Shown here: positions 54,062 through 62,767 of the stretch, piece by piece | How positions within the stretch are numbered: position 1 is the first letter of the stretch | Layout: each line of letters starts with the position of its first letter | NCBI RefSeq assembly: GCF_005048225.1 | Contig: NZ_SUNI01000003.1 | Location: forward strand, 1-64,000 | DNA length: 64,000 bases | Direction: 5' to 3' | From: Paracoccus gahaiensis | GTDB taxonomy: Bacteria; Pseudomonadota; Alphaproteobacteria; Rhodobacterales; Rhodobacteraceae | Program-made: the position numbers and the translations under genes | The notes under the pieces: model-generated | Seen by the model: only the letters and a program-made list of their open reading frames with translations | What the model was told of the DNA's origin: nothing | Databases searched by the model: none

Positions 54062-55318
54062 TCAGAGCGCCCGCCAGCCGATGTCGCGGCGGCAGAAGCC
54101 CTGCGGCCAGTCGATCGCGTCGACGAGGGCATAGGCGCGCTCATGCGCCTCGGCCAGGGTCGCGCCGCGCCCGGTGCAGCCGAGGACCCGCCCGCCCGTG
54201 GCGACGATCGCCCCGTCCGCCTCGGCAGTTCCGGCATGGAAGGTCATCTGGAACGAAGTCTCGGGTAGCTGCTGCAGGCCGGAGATGCGGCTGCCCTTGT
54301 CATAGGCGCCGGGATAGCCTTGGGCGGCCATCACCACGGTCAGGGCGTGATCGTCGGCCCAGACCACCTGCGCCTCGGCCAGCCGTTCCTCGGCGCAGGC
54401 CAGCAGCAGGTCCAGGATCTGCGCGCCGAGCCGCATCATCAGCGCCTGGCATTCCGGATCGCCGAAGCGGACATTGTATTCCACCAGCCGCGCCTGTCCG
54501 CCCTGGATCATCAGCCCGGCATAGAGGACCCCCTGGAACGGCATGCCGCGCCGCGCCATCTCGGCGATGGTCGGGCGGACGATCCGCGCCATCACCTGAT
54601 CCTGCAGCGCGGGCGTTAGCACCGGGGCGGGGCTGTAGGCGCCCATGCCGCCGGTATTGGGGCCGCTGTCGCCCTCGCCCACGCGCTTGTGGTCCTGCGC
54701 GGTGCCGATGGGCAGGCAGTCGGTGCCGTCCGAGAGGATGAAGAAGCTGGCCTCCTCGCCCTCCATGAACTCCTCGACGACCACGGACATCTCGCCGAAG
54801 GCGCCCTCGAAGATGGCGTCGATCGCGGCATGGGCCTCGGCCAGCGTCATGGCGACTGTGACGCCCTTGCCGGCGGCCAGCCCGTCGGCCTTGATCACGA
54901 TGGGGGCGCCCTGGGCCGTCACGTAATCGCGGGCGGGGGCCCCTTCGGTGAACTGTGCCCAGGCCGCGGTGGGGGCGCCGCAGGCATCGCAGATCTCCTT
55001 TGTGAAGGCCTTGGAGGCCTCCAGCTGCGCCGCCGCCTGGCTGGGGCCGAAGACCAGGATGCCCGCGTCGCGCAGCGCATCCGAGACGCCGGCGGCCAGC
55101 GGCGCCTCGGGTCCGACGACCACGAAGTCGATGGCGTTCTCCTGCACGAATTCCAGCACCTCGGCCCGCGACAGCACGTCCAGATCGGCGCAGTCGGCCA
55201 CCCCCGCGATGCCCGCATTGCCCGGCGCCACGATCAGCCGGTCGCATTTCGGGTTCTGCCGGATGGCCCAGGCCAGCGCATGTTCGCGCCCGCCGCCGCC
55301 CAGGATCAGGATATTCAT
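54062..55318 (-). CDS. purD: Phosphoribosylamine-glycine ligase
   Basis: 418 aa. Starts NILILGGGGREHALAWAIRQ, then VAPGNAGIAG and VVVGPEAPLAAGVSDALRDA. The ATP-grasp core is IVIKADGLAAGKGVTVAMTL and the later motifs are HKRVGEGDSGPNTGGMGAYS and LVEYNVRFGDPECQALMMRL. The enzyme makes GAR in purine synthesis from phosphoribosylamine, glycine and ATP. ATG at 55318 follows AAAGGGCGG. Divergent from xseA with a 62-bp gap. Confidence 0.97.
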   Translation of the reverse strand: MNILILGGGGREHALAWAIRQNPKCDRLIVAPGNAGIAGVADCADLDVLSRAEVLEFVQENAIDFVVVGPEAPLAAGVSDALRDAGILVFGPSQAAAQLEASKAFTKEICDACGAPTAAWAQFTEGAPARDYVTAQGAPIVIKADGLAAGKGVTVAMTLAEAHAAIDAIFEGAFGEMSVVVEEFMEGEEASFFILSDGTDCLPIGTAQDHKRVGEGDSGPNTGGMGAYSPAPVLTPALQDQVMARIVRPTIAEMARRGMPFQGVLYAGLMIQGGQARLVEYNVRFGDPECQALMMRLGAQILDLLLACAEERLAEAQVVWADDHALTVVMAAQGYPGAYDKGSRISGLQQLPETSFQMTFHAGTAEADGAIVATGGRVLGCTGRGATLAEAHERAYALVDAIDWPQGFCRRDIGWRAL

Positions 55319-55380
55319 CTGCCGCCCTTTCGCTTGACCTTGCGGCGTTCTAGTCTGGGGCGGTGAAGGGAACAAGCCGC

Positions 55381-56964
55381 ATGGATCTGCTGGACGACGA
55401 CATCGAGGACGCCCCCGAACCGGGCAGCAACGCGCATGAGTTCACCGTCTCGGAACTGTCGGGCGCGGTCAAGCGCAGCATCGAGGACCAGTTCGGCCGC
55501 GTCCGCGTCCGGGCCGAGGTGGGGCGCGTGTCGCGGCCCGGCTCGGGCCATCTGTATTTCGACCTCAAGGACGACCGCGCCGTGCTGGCCGCCGTCACCT
55601 GGAAGGGCCAGGCCGCGCGCCTGATCCAGCGCCCCGAGGAGGGGATGGAGATCATCGCCACCGGCCGGCTGACGACCTTCCCGGGCCAGTCGAAATACCA
55701 GATGATCGTCGACCAGATCGAGCCCGCCGGCGCCGGGGCGCTGATGGCCATGCTGGACCGCCGCCGCAAGGCGCTGGCCGCCGAGGGACTGTTCGACCAG
55801 GACCGCAAGCGCCCGCTGCCCTTCCTGCCCCGGGTGATCGCGGTGGTGACCTCGCCCTCGGGCGCGGTGATCCGCGACATCCTGCACCGTCTGCGCGACC
55901 GCTTTCCGACCCATGTGCTGATCTGGCCCGTGGCCGTGCAGGGCGAGGGCTGCGCGCCCCAGGTCAGCGCCGCCATCCGCGGCTTGAACGCGCTGGCCCC
56001 GGGCGGGCCGGTCCCGCGTCCCGACCTGATCATTGTCGCGCGGGGCGGCGGCAGCCTCGAGGATCTGTGGGGCTTCAACGAAGAGGCCGTGGTGCGCGCG
56101 GCGGCCGACAGTGCCATTCCTCTGATCTCGGCGGTGGGGCACGAGACCGACACGACCCTGATCGACTTCGCCGCAGACCGTCGCGCCCCCACGCCCACGG
56201 CGGCGGCCGAGATGGCGGTGCCGGTCCGCGCCGATCTGGCCGCGCGTCTGGCCGAGGCGGGCGCCCGCATGGCCCGCAGCCAGGCCCAGGGCCTGCAGCG
56301 ACCCCGGCAGCGCCTGCGCGATCTGGCCCGGGCGATGGGTCGCCCCTCGGCACTGACCGACGGGGCCCGCCAGCGCCTGGACCTGCAGGGCGCGCGGCTG
56401 GAGCCGGCGCTGCGCCAGACGGTGCGGGCGCGGCGCGACCGGCTGGCGGGGCGCCCGATGCCGGCGGCCACGCTGCGCCAGTTCACGGCGGCCAAGCGCC
56501 ACGGGCTGGACCGCGCCGCGACCCGGCTCGACATGGCCCGTGCCCGCCGCCTTGACCGTCCCCGCGACCGGCTGAGCCATCTGCAGGAACGGCTGGACAG
56601 TTCGCTCCGGCGTGTGGAGGCCACGGCCCGCCGCGCCATCGTCACGCAGCATGCCAGGCTGGCCGAGCTTGATCTGCGCCTTGTGGCGGGCCTGCGCCGG
56701 GGGCAGGTGCAGCGCCAGGAGGCCATCGAAAGGCTCGACCGGATGCGCCTCTCGCTCGGTCCCGAAGAGACCCTGCAGCGGGGTTTCGTGATCGTGCGCG
56801 GTCCCGACAAGCGCGTCATCACCTCGCCCGAGGCCGCCGCGCAGGCGCCCCGGCTGGACCTGCACTTCGCGGGCGACCGGCATGTCGCGGTCCGCCCCGA
56901 GGGCGCTCCCGACAAGCCCCGGCGCCGCAAGCCCGCCCCGCCGGACCAGAAGACCCTCATCTGA
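55381..56964 (+). CDS. xseA: Exodeoxyribonuclease VII large subunit
   Basis: 527 aa. The N-terminal OB-fold (about 20-115) has EFTVSELSGAVKRSIEDQFG and SGHLYFDLKDDRAVLAAVTW. The catalytic domain has VIAVVTSPSGAVIRDILHRL, DLIIVARGGGSLEDLWGFNE and PLISAVGHETDTTLIDFAAD. A long helical region and a C-terminal EETLQRGFVIVRGPDKR follow. With XseB it degrades single-stranded DNA from both ends. ATG at 55381 has AAGGGA 9 bases upstream and is preferred over GTG at 55363. Divergent from purD. Confidence 0.96.
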   Translation: MDLLDDDIEDAPEPGSNAHEFTVSELSGAVKRSIEDQFGRVRVRAEVGRVSRPGSGHLYFDLKDDRAVLAAVTWKGQAARLIQRPEEGMEIIATGRLTTFPGQSKYQMIVDQIEPAGAGALMAMLDRRRKALAAEGLFDQDRKRPLPFLPRVIAVVTSPSGAVIRDILHRLRDRFPTHVLIWPVAVQGEGCAPQVSAAIRGLNALAPGGPVPRPDLIIVARGGGSLEDLWGFNEEAVVRAAADSAIPLISAVGHETDTTLIDFAADRRAPTPTAAAEMAVPVRADLAARLAEAGARMARSQAQGLQRPRQRLRDLARAMGRPSALTDGARQRLDLQGARLEPALRQTVRARRDRLAGRPMPAATLRQFTAAKRHGLDRAATRLDMARARRLDRPRDRLSHLQERLDSSLRRVEATARRAIVTQHARLAELDLRLVAGLRRGQVQRQEAIERLDRMRLSLGPEETLQRGFVIVRGPDKRVITSPEAAAQAPRLDLHFAGDRHVAVRPEGAPDKPRRRKPAPPDQKTLI

Positions 56965-56974
56965 CCTGCAGCGG

Positions 56975-56995
56975 TCCGGAAATATCCCACGGGGG
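56975..56995. repeat. GGGATATTT-type junction motif, copy 2
   Basis: Read on the minus strand: GTGGGATATTTCCGGA. It lies 10 bases after the xseA stop, before the convergent MFS gene. It shares the GGGATATTT core with copies 1 and 3, but its flank differs. Confidence 0.45.
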
Positions 56996-57030
56996 TCCGG
57001 GGGTGTGAAACCCCCGGTCCGCCCTCGCCG

Positions 57031-58230
57031 TCAAAGCGGCTTCGGACGCAGCGCCAGCCAGATCAGCGCCGCCCCGGCCAGCACCAGCAGGGGCAGCATC
57101 GACAGGTTCACCGCGTTCCAGCCCGCCTGCACCGATCCGCCCGAACAGTTCATCAGCCCTCCCGAGGACAGCGAGGCCAGGAACACCCCCCCGAACACGA
57201 TCAGATCGTTGGTCCCCTGGACGCGACCCCGTTCCTCGGGGGCATGGGCGCGGGTCAGCATGGTGGTGGCGCCGATATAGCCGAAGTTCCAGCCGATCCC
57301 CAGAAGGATCAGGGTGAGGTAGAACTGCGGCAGCTCCACCCCCGTCAGCGCGACGGTCCCGGCGGCGGCCAGGATCGCCAGGCCGATGCCCACGATCGGC
57401 TCGGCCCCGAAGCGGGCGATCAGATGGCCGGTGACGAAGCTGGGCGCGAACATCGCCAGCACATGGGCGCTGACGATATTGGCCGCGTCCGAGGTCGCGA
57501 AGCCGCAGCCCACCACCGCCAGCGGGGTCGAGGTCATCACCAGGTTCATCAGCGCATAGGACACCGTCCCGCAGATCATCGCCACCGCGATGGCCGGGCT
57601 GCGCAGGATCTGCCCCATCGGGCGCCCCGCGGGGTCGCTGTCCTGCCGGGTAGGCGGGGTGGGGATGTCTAGGAAGGCGAAGAGGAACGGCCCGGTCAGG
57701 TTCAGCGCGATCACCGCCAGATAGGTGGCCAGGAACGGCACCACGGTCAGCTCGCTGGTCATCCGCACCAGCGCCGGGCCGATGATCGCGGCCGCCAGCC
57801 CCCCCGCCATCACCCAGGAGATCGCGCGCGGCGCATAATCCTCGGGCGCGGTGTCGGTGGCGGCGAAGCGGTAGAAGCCCTGCGCCGACATGTAGGTGCC
57901 GGTCAGCATGGACCCTGCCGTGAACAGCCAGAACGACCCCACCCACAGCCCCGCCGCCGCCACGGCGGCCCCCAGGGCGCCCGCGACCACGGCCAGCAGG
58001 AACCCCGCCTGCCGCCCGCGCGCCTGCATGAAGCGCGCCAGCGGCCGGGCCGACAGGGCCGAGCCCAGGATGATCATCGACAAAGGCAGGGTCACCAGGC
58101 AGGGATGGGGGGACAGGATCTGCCCCGCCAGCCCGCCGATGATGAAGATGACCGACATCTGCGCGCCCAGGATCGCCTGCGCCAGCACAAGGACGATGGT
58201 GTTGCGGCGCGCCCGGGCCAGGTCGGTCAT
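57031..58230 (-). CDS. MFS transporter (399 aa)
   Basis: Twelve hydrophobic segments, beginning NTIVLVLAQAILGAQMSVIF and ending LSMLPLLVLAGAALIWLALR. Between helices 2 and 3 sits SALSARPLARFMQARGRQAG, the MFS loop with basic residues. The middle carries a Pro-rich cytoplasmic loop (FLDIPTPPTRQDSDPAGRPM). The substrate is unknown. ATG at 58230 lies 1 base after the eda stop, so translation is likely coupled. The pairing suggests transport of a sugar acid or of a product of the KDPG pathway, but no motif proves it. Confidence 0.87.
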   Translation of the reverse strand: MTDLARARRNTIVLVLAQAILGAQMSVIFIIGGLAGQILSPHPCLVTLPLSMIILGSALSARPLARFMQARGRQAGFLLAVVAGALGAAVAAAGLWVGSFWLFTAGSMLTGTYMSAQGFYRFAATDTAPEDYAPRAISWVMAGGLAAAIIGPALVRMTSELTVVPFLATYLAVIALNLTGPFLFAFLDIPTPPTRQDSDPAGRPMGQILRSPAIAVAMICGTVSYALMNLVMTSTPLAVVGCGFATSDAANIVSAHVLAMFAPSFVTGHLIARFGAEPIVGIGLAILAAAGTVALTGVELPQFYLTLILLGIGWNFGYIGATTMLTRAHAPEERGRVQGTNDLIVFGGVFLASLSSGGLMNCSGGSVQAGWNAVNLSMLPLLVLAGAALIWLALRPKPL

Positions 58231-58231
58231 G

Positions 58232-58876
58232 TCAGCCGCGGGGCAGGGCGGCGGCCGTGCGGGCGCGATCCTCGATGGCCTGCCAGTTGCCGGCGGCGAC
58301 ATCGGCATCGGTCACGATCCAGCTGCCGCCCACGCAGATCACATTGGGCAGCGACAGGTAGCTGTGCGCATTCTGCGGCGAGACCCCACCCGTCGGGCAG
58401 AAGCTGACCTTCGGCAGGGGGCCCGCCAGCGATTTCAGCGCCGGCGCGCCGCCCACCGCCTCGGCGGGGAAGAATTTCAGCATGTCGAAGCCCGCATCCG
58501 CCGCCCGCATCACCTCGGAGGCGGTGACGGTGCCCGGCAGCAGCGGCAGCTCCAGATCGGCGCAGGCCTGGATCAGCCGGTCGGTCAGGCCCGGCGAGAC
58601 GGCGAAGGTCGCGCCCGCATCCTTGGCGCGCTTGGCGTCGTCCGGGCTCAGCACGGTGCCCGCGCCGACATGGCCGCCCTCGACCTTCGCCATGGCGCGG
58701 ATCGCGTCCAGCGCGGCATCCGAGCGCAGCGTCACTTCCAGCACCGGCAGCCCGCCGGTGATCAGCGCGCGGGCCAGGTCGGCGGCGGACGCGGCGTCGC
58801 GGATCACGATGACCGGAATGACCGGCGCCAGCTGGCAGAGGGCCTTGGTCTGGCGGGACTGAAGTTCGGGGGTCAT
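58232..58876 (-). CDS. eda: 2-dehydro-3-deoxyphosphogluconate (KDPG) aldolase
   Basis: 214 aa. Start ELQSRQTKALCQLAPVIPVI, catalytic Glu in GLPVLEVTLRSDAALDAIRA, Schiff-base Lys in FDMLKFFPAEAVGGAPALKS, and phosphate site FCPTGGVSPQNAHSYLSLPN. It splits KDPG to pyruvate and glyceraldehyde 3-phosphate in the Entner-Doudoroff route. The usual partner edd is not in the window. Starts with AGGTGC upstream of the ATG. Heads a two-gene unit with the MFS transporter. Confidence 0.94.
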   Translation of the reverse strand: MTPELQSRQTKALCQLAPVIPVIVIRDAASAADLARALITGGLPVLEVTLRSDAALDAIRAMAKVEGGHVGAGTVLSPDDAKRAKDAGATFAVSPGLTDRLIQACADLELPLLPGTVTASEVMRAADAGFDMLKFFPAEAVGGAPALKSLAGPLPKVSFCPTGGVSPQNAHSYLSLPNVICVGGSWIVTDADVAAGNWQAIEDRARTAAALPRG

Positions 58877-59015
58877 GACGCACCTGGAAATCTGGGAAAA
58901 ATCGCCCCGAACCTGACCCGAAAGCCCCCGGCGATGCAAGCGAAGAAGGCCGCCCGCCCATGCCTGGGGATCCACGCGCGGCCCCGGCACAGGGCAGGCG
59001 GGCCGGCGATTTTAC

Positions 59016-59044
59016 TTGCATCCGCCCGGGCCAGGGGCTAAGGC
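59016..59044 (+). promoter_or_regulatory. Putative promoter of rpsB-tsf
   Basis: TTGCAT at 59016-59021 and TAAGGC at 59039-59044 are 17 bases apart, preceded by an A/T-rich GATTTTAC patch, in the 284-bp region before rpsB. The spacing is ideal and the hexamers are fair. About 115 bases of leader would follow. Confidence 0.4.
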
Positions 59045-59160
59045 GCGCACACTTCACAGGCAGGGGCGGGCCCTCGCGGGAGACATCCGCGAACGGTCCA
59101 CCGGTTGGGGCATCCGCCCTGAGATCCCCTGCCAAGGCGCAAACCGGAAAGGAACTCCTC

Positions 59161-59946
59161 ATGGCGCTTCCCGAATTCACGCTGCGTCAGCTTCTTGAAG
59201 CTGGCGTTCACTATGGTCACCAGACCCAACGCTGGAACCCCCGCATGGGCGAGTTCATCTATGGTGACCGCAACGGCATCCACATCCTCGACCTGACGCA
59301 GACGCTGCCGATGCTGGACGCGGCCCTGCAGGTCGTGCGCGACACGGTCGCCAAGGGCGGCCGCGTGCTGTTCGTCGGCACCAAGCGCCAGGCGCAGCGC
59401 TCGATCGCGGAAGCGGCCGAGAAGTCGGCGCAGTTCTACATGAACCACCGCTGGCTGGGCGGCACGCTGACCAACTGGAAGACCGTCAGCCAGTCGATCA
59501 ACCGTCTGAAGGCGATCGACGAGACGATGGCCGGCGGCGCCGAGGGCCTGACCAAGAAAGAGCGCCTGCAGCTGGAGCGCGAGCAGACCAAACTGCAAGC
59601 TTCGCTTGGCGGCATCCGCGACATGGGCGGCCTTCCCGACCTGATCTTCGTCATCGACGTGAACAAGGAAGACCTGGCCATCCTGGAGGCCCGCAAGCTG
59701 GGCATCCCGGTCGTCGCCGTGGTCGACACCAACTGCTCGCCCGATGGCATCGACTATATCATCCCGGGCAATGACGATGCGGCCCGCGCCATCTCGCTCT
59801 ATTGCGATCTGGTCAGCCGCGCGGCTCTGGACGGCATGACCGCCCATATGGGCGCCTCGGGCGTCGATCTGGGTTCGCTGGCCGATGCTCCGGAAGAGAT
59901 GATGGACGAGGCCCCCGCTGCCGAAGAGGCGCCGGCCGAGGCCTGA
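59161..59946 (+). CDS. rpsB: 30S ribosomal protein S2
   Basis: 261 aa. Starts [20 protein letters not shown] and [20 protein letters not shown], the S2 signature, and has [20 protein letters not shown] and [20 protein letters not shown]. The C-terminal extension is acidic ([19 protein letters not shown]), as common in alphaproteobacteria. GGAAAGGA precedes the ATG. It is followed by tsf, the normal order. Confidence 0.98.
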   Translation: MALPEFTLRQLLEAGVHYGHQTQRWNPRMGEFIYGDRNGIHILDLTQTLPMLDAALQVVRDTVAKGGRVLFVGTKRQAQRSIAEAAEKSAQFYMNHRWLGGTLTNWKTVSQSINRLKAIDETMAGGAEGLTKKERLQLEREQTKLQASLGGIRDMGGLPDLIFVIDVNKEDLAILEARKLGIPVVAVVDTNCSPDGIDYIIPGNDDAARAISLYCDLVSRAALDGMTAHMGASGVDLGSLADAPEEMMDEAPAAEEAPAEA

Positions 59947-60032
59947 TCCGCGTCCCGGATTGCAGATTTCATCGAATTGTCGTCAGGCGGGGATATGCCC
60001 CGCCTGACGCGTTGAACACAGAGGAGACGGAT

Positions 60033-60911
60033 ATGGCAATCACCGCAGCGATGGTGAAGGAACTGCGCGAGATGACCGGCGCGGGCATGATGGACGCCAA
60101 GAAGGCCCTGACCGAGACCGAAGGCGACATGGATGCCGCCGTCGACTGGCTGCGCACGAAGGGCCTGTCGAAGGCCGCCAAGAAATCCGGCCGCGTGGCC
60201 GCCGAGGGTCTGGTGGCCGTGGCCGTCAAGGACGGCAAGGGCGTCGCGGTCGAGGTGAACTCGGAAACCGATTTCGTCGGCAAGAACGAGGAATTCCAGG
60301 CCATGGTGCGCAAGATCGCCCAGGCCGCGCTGGAGGTCGACGACATCGAGGCGCTGAAATCCGCGCAGATCGACGGCAAGCCCGTCTCCGAGGTCCTGAC
60401 CGATGCCATCGCCAAGATCGGCGAGAACATGAGCCTGCGCCGCATGGTTGTCGTGACCGCGCCGACCGTCGTGCATTACGTGCATAACGCGGCCACCGAC
60501 GGCATGGGCAAGATCGGCGTCCTCGTCGGTCTGGACGGCGGCAATGCCGAGATCGGTCGCCAGATCGCGATGCATGTCGCGGCCACCGCGCCGGCATCCC
60601 TGGGCGAGGCCGACCTGGACCCCGCGCTGGTCGAGCGCGAGAAGCAGGTCCTGACCGAGCAGGCGCGCGAATCCGGCAAGCCCGAGGCCGTGATCGAGAA
60701 GATGATCGAAGGCCGCATGAAGAAGTTCTTCGAAGAGGTCACGCTGACCGGCCAGAAATTCGTCATCAATCCCGACCTGACCGTGGCCGAAGCGGCCAAG
60801 GAGCAGGGCGCGACGATCGTGGGCTTCGCCCGTGTGGCTGTCGGCGAAGGCATCGAGAAGAAGGAAGAGGATTTCGCAGCCGAGGTCGCCAAGACCCTCA
60901 GCGGCGCCTGA
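60033..60911 (+). CDS. tsf: Elongation factor Ts
   Basis: 292 aa. N-terminal UBA-like domain [20 protein letters not shown] and [20 protein letters not shown], then [20 protein letters not shown] and [20 protein letters not shown], the EF-Ts signature. It exchanges GDP on EF-Tu. GAGGAGACGG precedes the ATG. The neighbouring pyrH and frr seen in many genomes are absent here. Confidence 0.98.
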   Translation: MAITAAMVKELREMTGAGMMDAKKALTETEGDMDAAVDWLRTKGLSKAAKKSGRVAAEGLVAVAVKDGKGVAVEVNSETDFVGKNEEFQAMVRKIAQAALEVDDIEALKSAQIDGKPVSEVLTDAIAKIGENMSLRRMVVVTAPTVVHYVHNAATDGMGKIGVLVGLDGGNAEIGRQIAMHVAATAPASLGEADLDPALVEREKQVLTEQARESGKPEAVIEKMIEGRMKKFFEEVTLTGQKFVINPDLTVAEAAKEQGATIVGFARVAVGEGIEKKEEDFAAEVAKTLSGA

Positions 60912-60940
60912 TCCCGACCTTGCCTGACTGACACGGTGAC

Positions 60941-60963
60941 ATGCCGGCCCCTCGGGCCGGCAT
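60941..60963 (+). terminator. Rho-independent terminator after rpsB-tsf
   Basis: ATGCCGGCCC and GGGCCGGCAT form a perfect 10-bp stem around CTC, 30 bases after the tsf stop. Only a short T-run (CTTGCTG) follows, but the stem is very stable. Confidence 0.75.
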
Positions 60964-61112
60964 CTTGCTGTCCGGGCATGAGGCCTGGGCGGAGGGAGTA
61001 CGCGGCACCCGTCGCCCAGATGGCGTCTGGAAGCGCTTGCCGGCGCGATAGCCTCCTGACTCTGGCAGGATGCCCGCTGACTGCCAGAGGCCAGAGGCCC
61101 CCGGGGCCGGGC

Positions 61113-61874
61113 TCAGGACAGCCGCAGACTGCGCGATCGCATGGCGTCGGGCGGGACCAGCAGCCGGCAGACATGCGCCTTGAGCACGGCCTGCGCGGTC
61201 GTGGCCACCCCCAGGGCCTCGCGCGCCAGCCGGGTGTGCTTTTCCACCGTGGCGGGGGTGATGCCGAGGATGGTGGCGACCTCTGCGACGGTCTTGCCGG
61301 CCGAGCGCCAGGTCAGGACCTCGCGTTGGCGGGGGGTCAGGGTCGTGACGGGCAGGGACCGGTTCATCGTGGCGATGCGCATGTGCATGACCCAGGCCAG
61401 CACCCGCACCTCGCGCCCCGACTGCCGCCAGCGCTGCGCCAGGACGTCGGCATCCATGCCCTGTCCCGGAAAGACCAGCACCACGCCGACGCTGTCCAGC
61501 ACCTTGTCGCGCAGGCTGTTGATCCGGCATTGCCCCAGCCCGTGCCGGGCCGCAAGGTCGAGCGAGGGCGAGACGACGCCCGGCAGGGCCAGAAGGTCGT
61601 CCGCGGCAATGTCCCCGTCATTGTTCAGGGCCCATTGAATCCAGGGGTCATCGTCCAGCGCGCCCAGCATCTGCGCCTCGGCCATCAGCTTGAAGGGAAG
61701 ATTCGTGAAGACGATGGGCCGGTCGCGCAGCACCGAGGAGGGCACGCTGAGCATGAACTGCGCCGCATAGAGCGCATGATCGAAGCCCAGCTGCGCGATT
61801 TCCTGCAGGAAGACGTCACGGATCTCGGACGCGGTTTCGACAACCAGAAGGCGTTCAACGGCATGTGAAAACAT
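61113..61874 (-). CDS. LuxR-family transcriptional regulator (253 aa)
   Basis: C-terminal LuxR-type helix-turn-helix: LTPRQREVLTWRSAGKTVAE then VATILGITPATVEKHTRLAR. The N-terminal 170 residues resemble an autoinducer-binding domain (EIAQLGFDHALYAAQFMLSV and DPWIQWALNNDG), but the usual Trp/Tyr/Asp ligand pattern is not cleanly kept. No luxI-like synthase is nearby, so it would be a solo receptor or respond to another ligand. ATG at 61874 is used; GTG at 61895 is possible and neither has a good ribosome site. The upstream 60 bases are A/T-rich and probably hold its promoter. Confidence 0.82.
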   Translation of the reverse strand: MFSHAVERLLVVETASEIRDVFLQEIAQLGFDHALYAAQFMLSVPSSVLRDRPIVFTNLPFKLMAEAQMLGALDDDPWIQWALNNDGDIAADDLLALPGVVSPSLDLAARHGLGQCRINSLRDKVLDSVGVVLVFPGQGMDADVLAQRWRQSGREVRVLAWVMHMRIATMNRSLPVTTLTPRQREVLTWRSAGKTVAEVATILGITPATVEKHTRLAREALGVATTAQAVLKAHVCRLLVPPDAMRSRSLRLS

Positions 61875-62113
61875 CTTGATGAGGGACCCGGACACCGTTC
61901 AAAACGCTATTGGACGTTGGCGAAGGGCGTTTGCCAAGAAATAAATTCACCACATGGTTAATAAGTGCAGACATTTCGACCATTTCCGGCGCGGGCAGCC
62001 GAAGGTCGGGGGCGGGGCGGGGGAAGGCCTTGAAAGGGCGGGCCGGGGCTGGACCTTTGCGCAAGCGAGATGCACAAGATCGTCCAGATCTTCCCCAGTC
62101 CGGACCCTGTCCC

Positions 62114-62701
62114 ATGCCCTTCATCATCGCCATTGACGGACCCGCAGCCTCGGGCAAGGGGACCATCGCCCGCGCCCTGGCGGCGGAGCTGGGGTTTCAT
62201 CACCTGGATACCGGGCTGCTCTATCGGGCGACGGGGGCCAAGGGGGGTGATCCTGTGGCGGCGGCCCGGGGGCTGACGGCGGCCGATCTGGCCCGCGACG
62301 ATCTGCGCAGCGCGGCGGCGGGGCAGGCGGCCAGCCGCATCGCCGCCATCCCCGAGGTGCGCGCGGCCCTGGTCGCGTTCCAGCACTGTTTCGCCGCGCA
62401 GGATCCGGGCGCCGTGCTGGACGGGCGCGACATCGGCACGGTGATCTACCCGGGGGCCGAGGTGAAGCTGTATGTCACCGCCTCGGACGCGGTGCGCGCC
62501 GCGCGCCGCGCCGCCGAGCTGGGGGCCGATCCCGACCAAATGCTGGCCGAGCTGCGCGAGCGCGATCTGCGCGACAGCCAGCGCGACGTCGCGCCGCTGC
62601 GCCCCGCCGAGGATGCTGTGGTGCTGGATACCAGCACCCTGAGCATCGAGGAGGCCGTGGCGCGTGCCTTGGCCGAGGTGCGCCGGGTCCGGGCGGGCTA
62701 G
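62114..62701 (+). CDS. cmk: Cytidylate kinase (195 aa)
   Basis: P-loop [20 protein letters not shown] at the start, then [20 protein letters not shown] and [20 protein letters not shown], typical of CMP kinase, and [20 protein letters not shown] near the end. It phosphorylates CMP and dCMP. At 195 aa it is slightly short of the usual 215-230, and RATGAKGGD replaces the more common RAVG-AA. It is not next to aroA or rpsA, the usual neighbours in this group. Divergent from the LuxR-type gene. Confidence 0.92.
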   Translation: MPFIIAIDGPAASGKGTIARALAAELGFHHLDTGLLYRATGAKGGDPVAAARGLTAADLARDDLRSAAAGQAASRIAAIPEVRAALVAFQHCFAAQDPGAVLDGRDIGTVIYPGAEVKLYVTASDAVRAARRAAELGADPDQMLAELRERDLRDSQRDVAPLRPAEDAVVLDTSTLSIEEAVARALAEVRRVRAG

Positions 62702-62741
62702 GGGGCTGCCGCCCCCTCTTGGCCGTGCCGGCCAATTCACC

Positions 62742-62766
62742 CCCGCGGGTATTTGGGCAAACGAGA
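62742..62766. repeat. GGGATATTT-type junction motif, copy 3
   Basis: CCCGCGGGTATTTGGGCAAACGAGAT lies between the convergent cmk and ade genes. Its core GGGTATTTGGGCAAA differs by one base from the GGGATATTT core of copies 1 and 2. Confidence 0.45.
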
Positions 62767-62767
62767 T

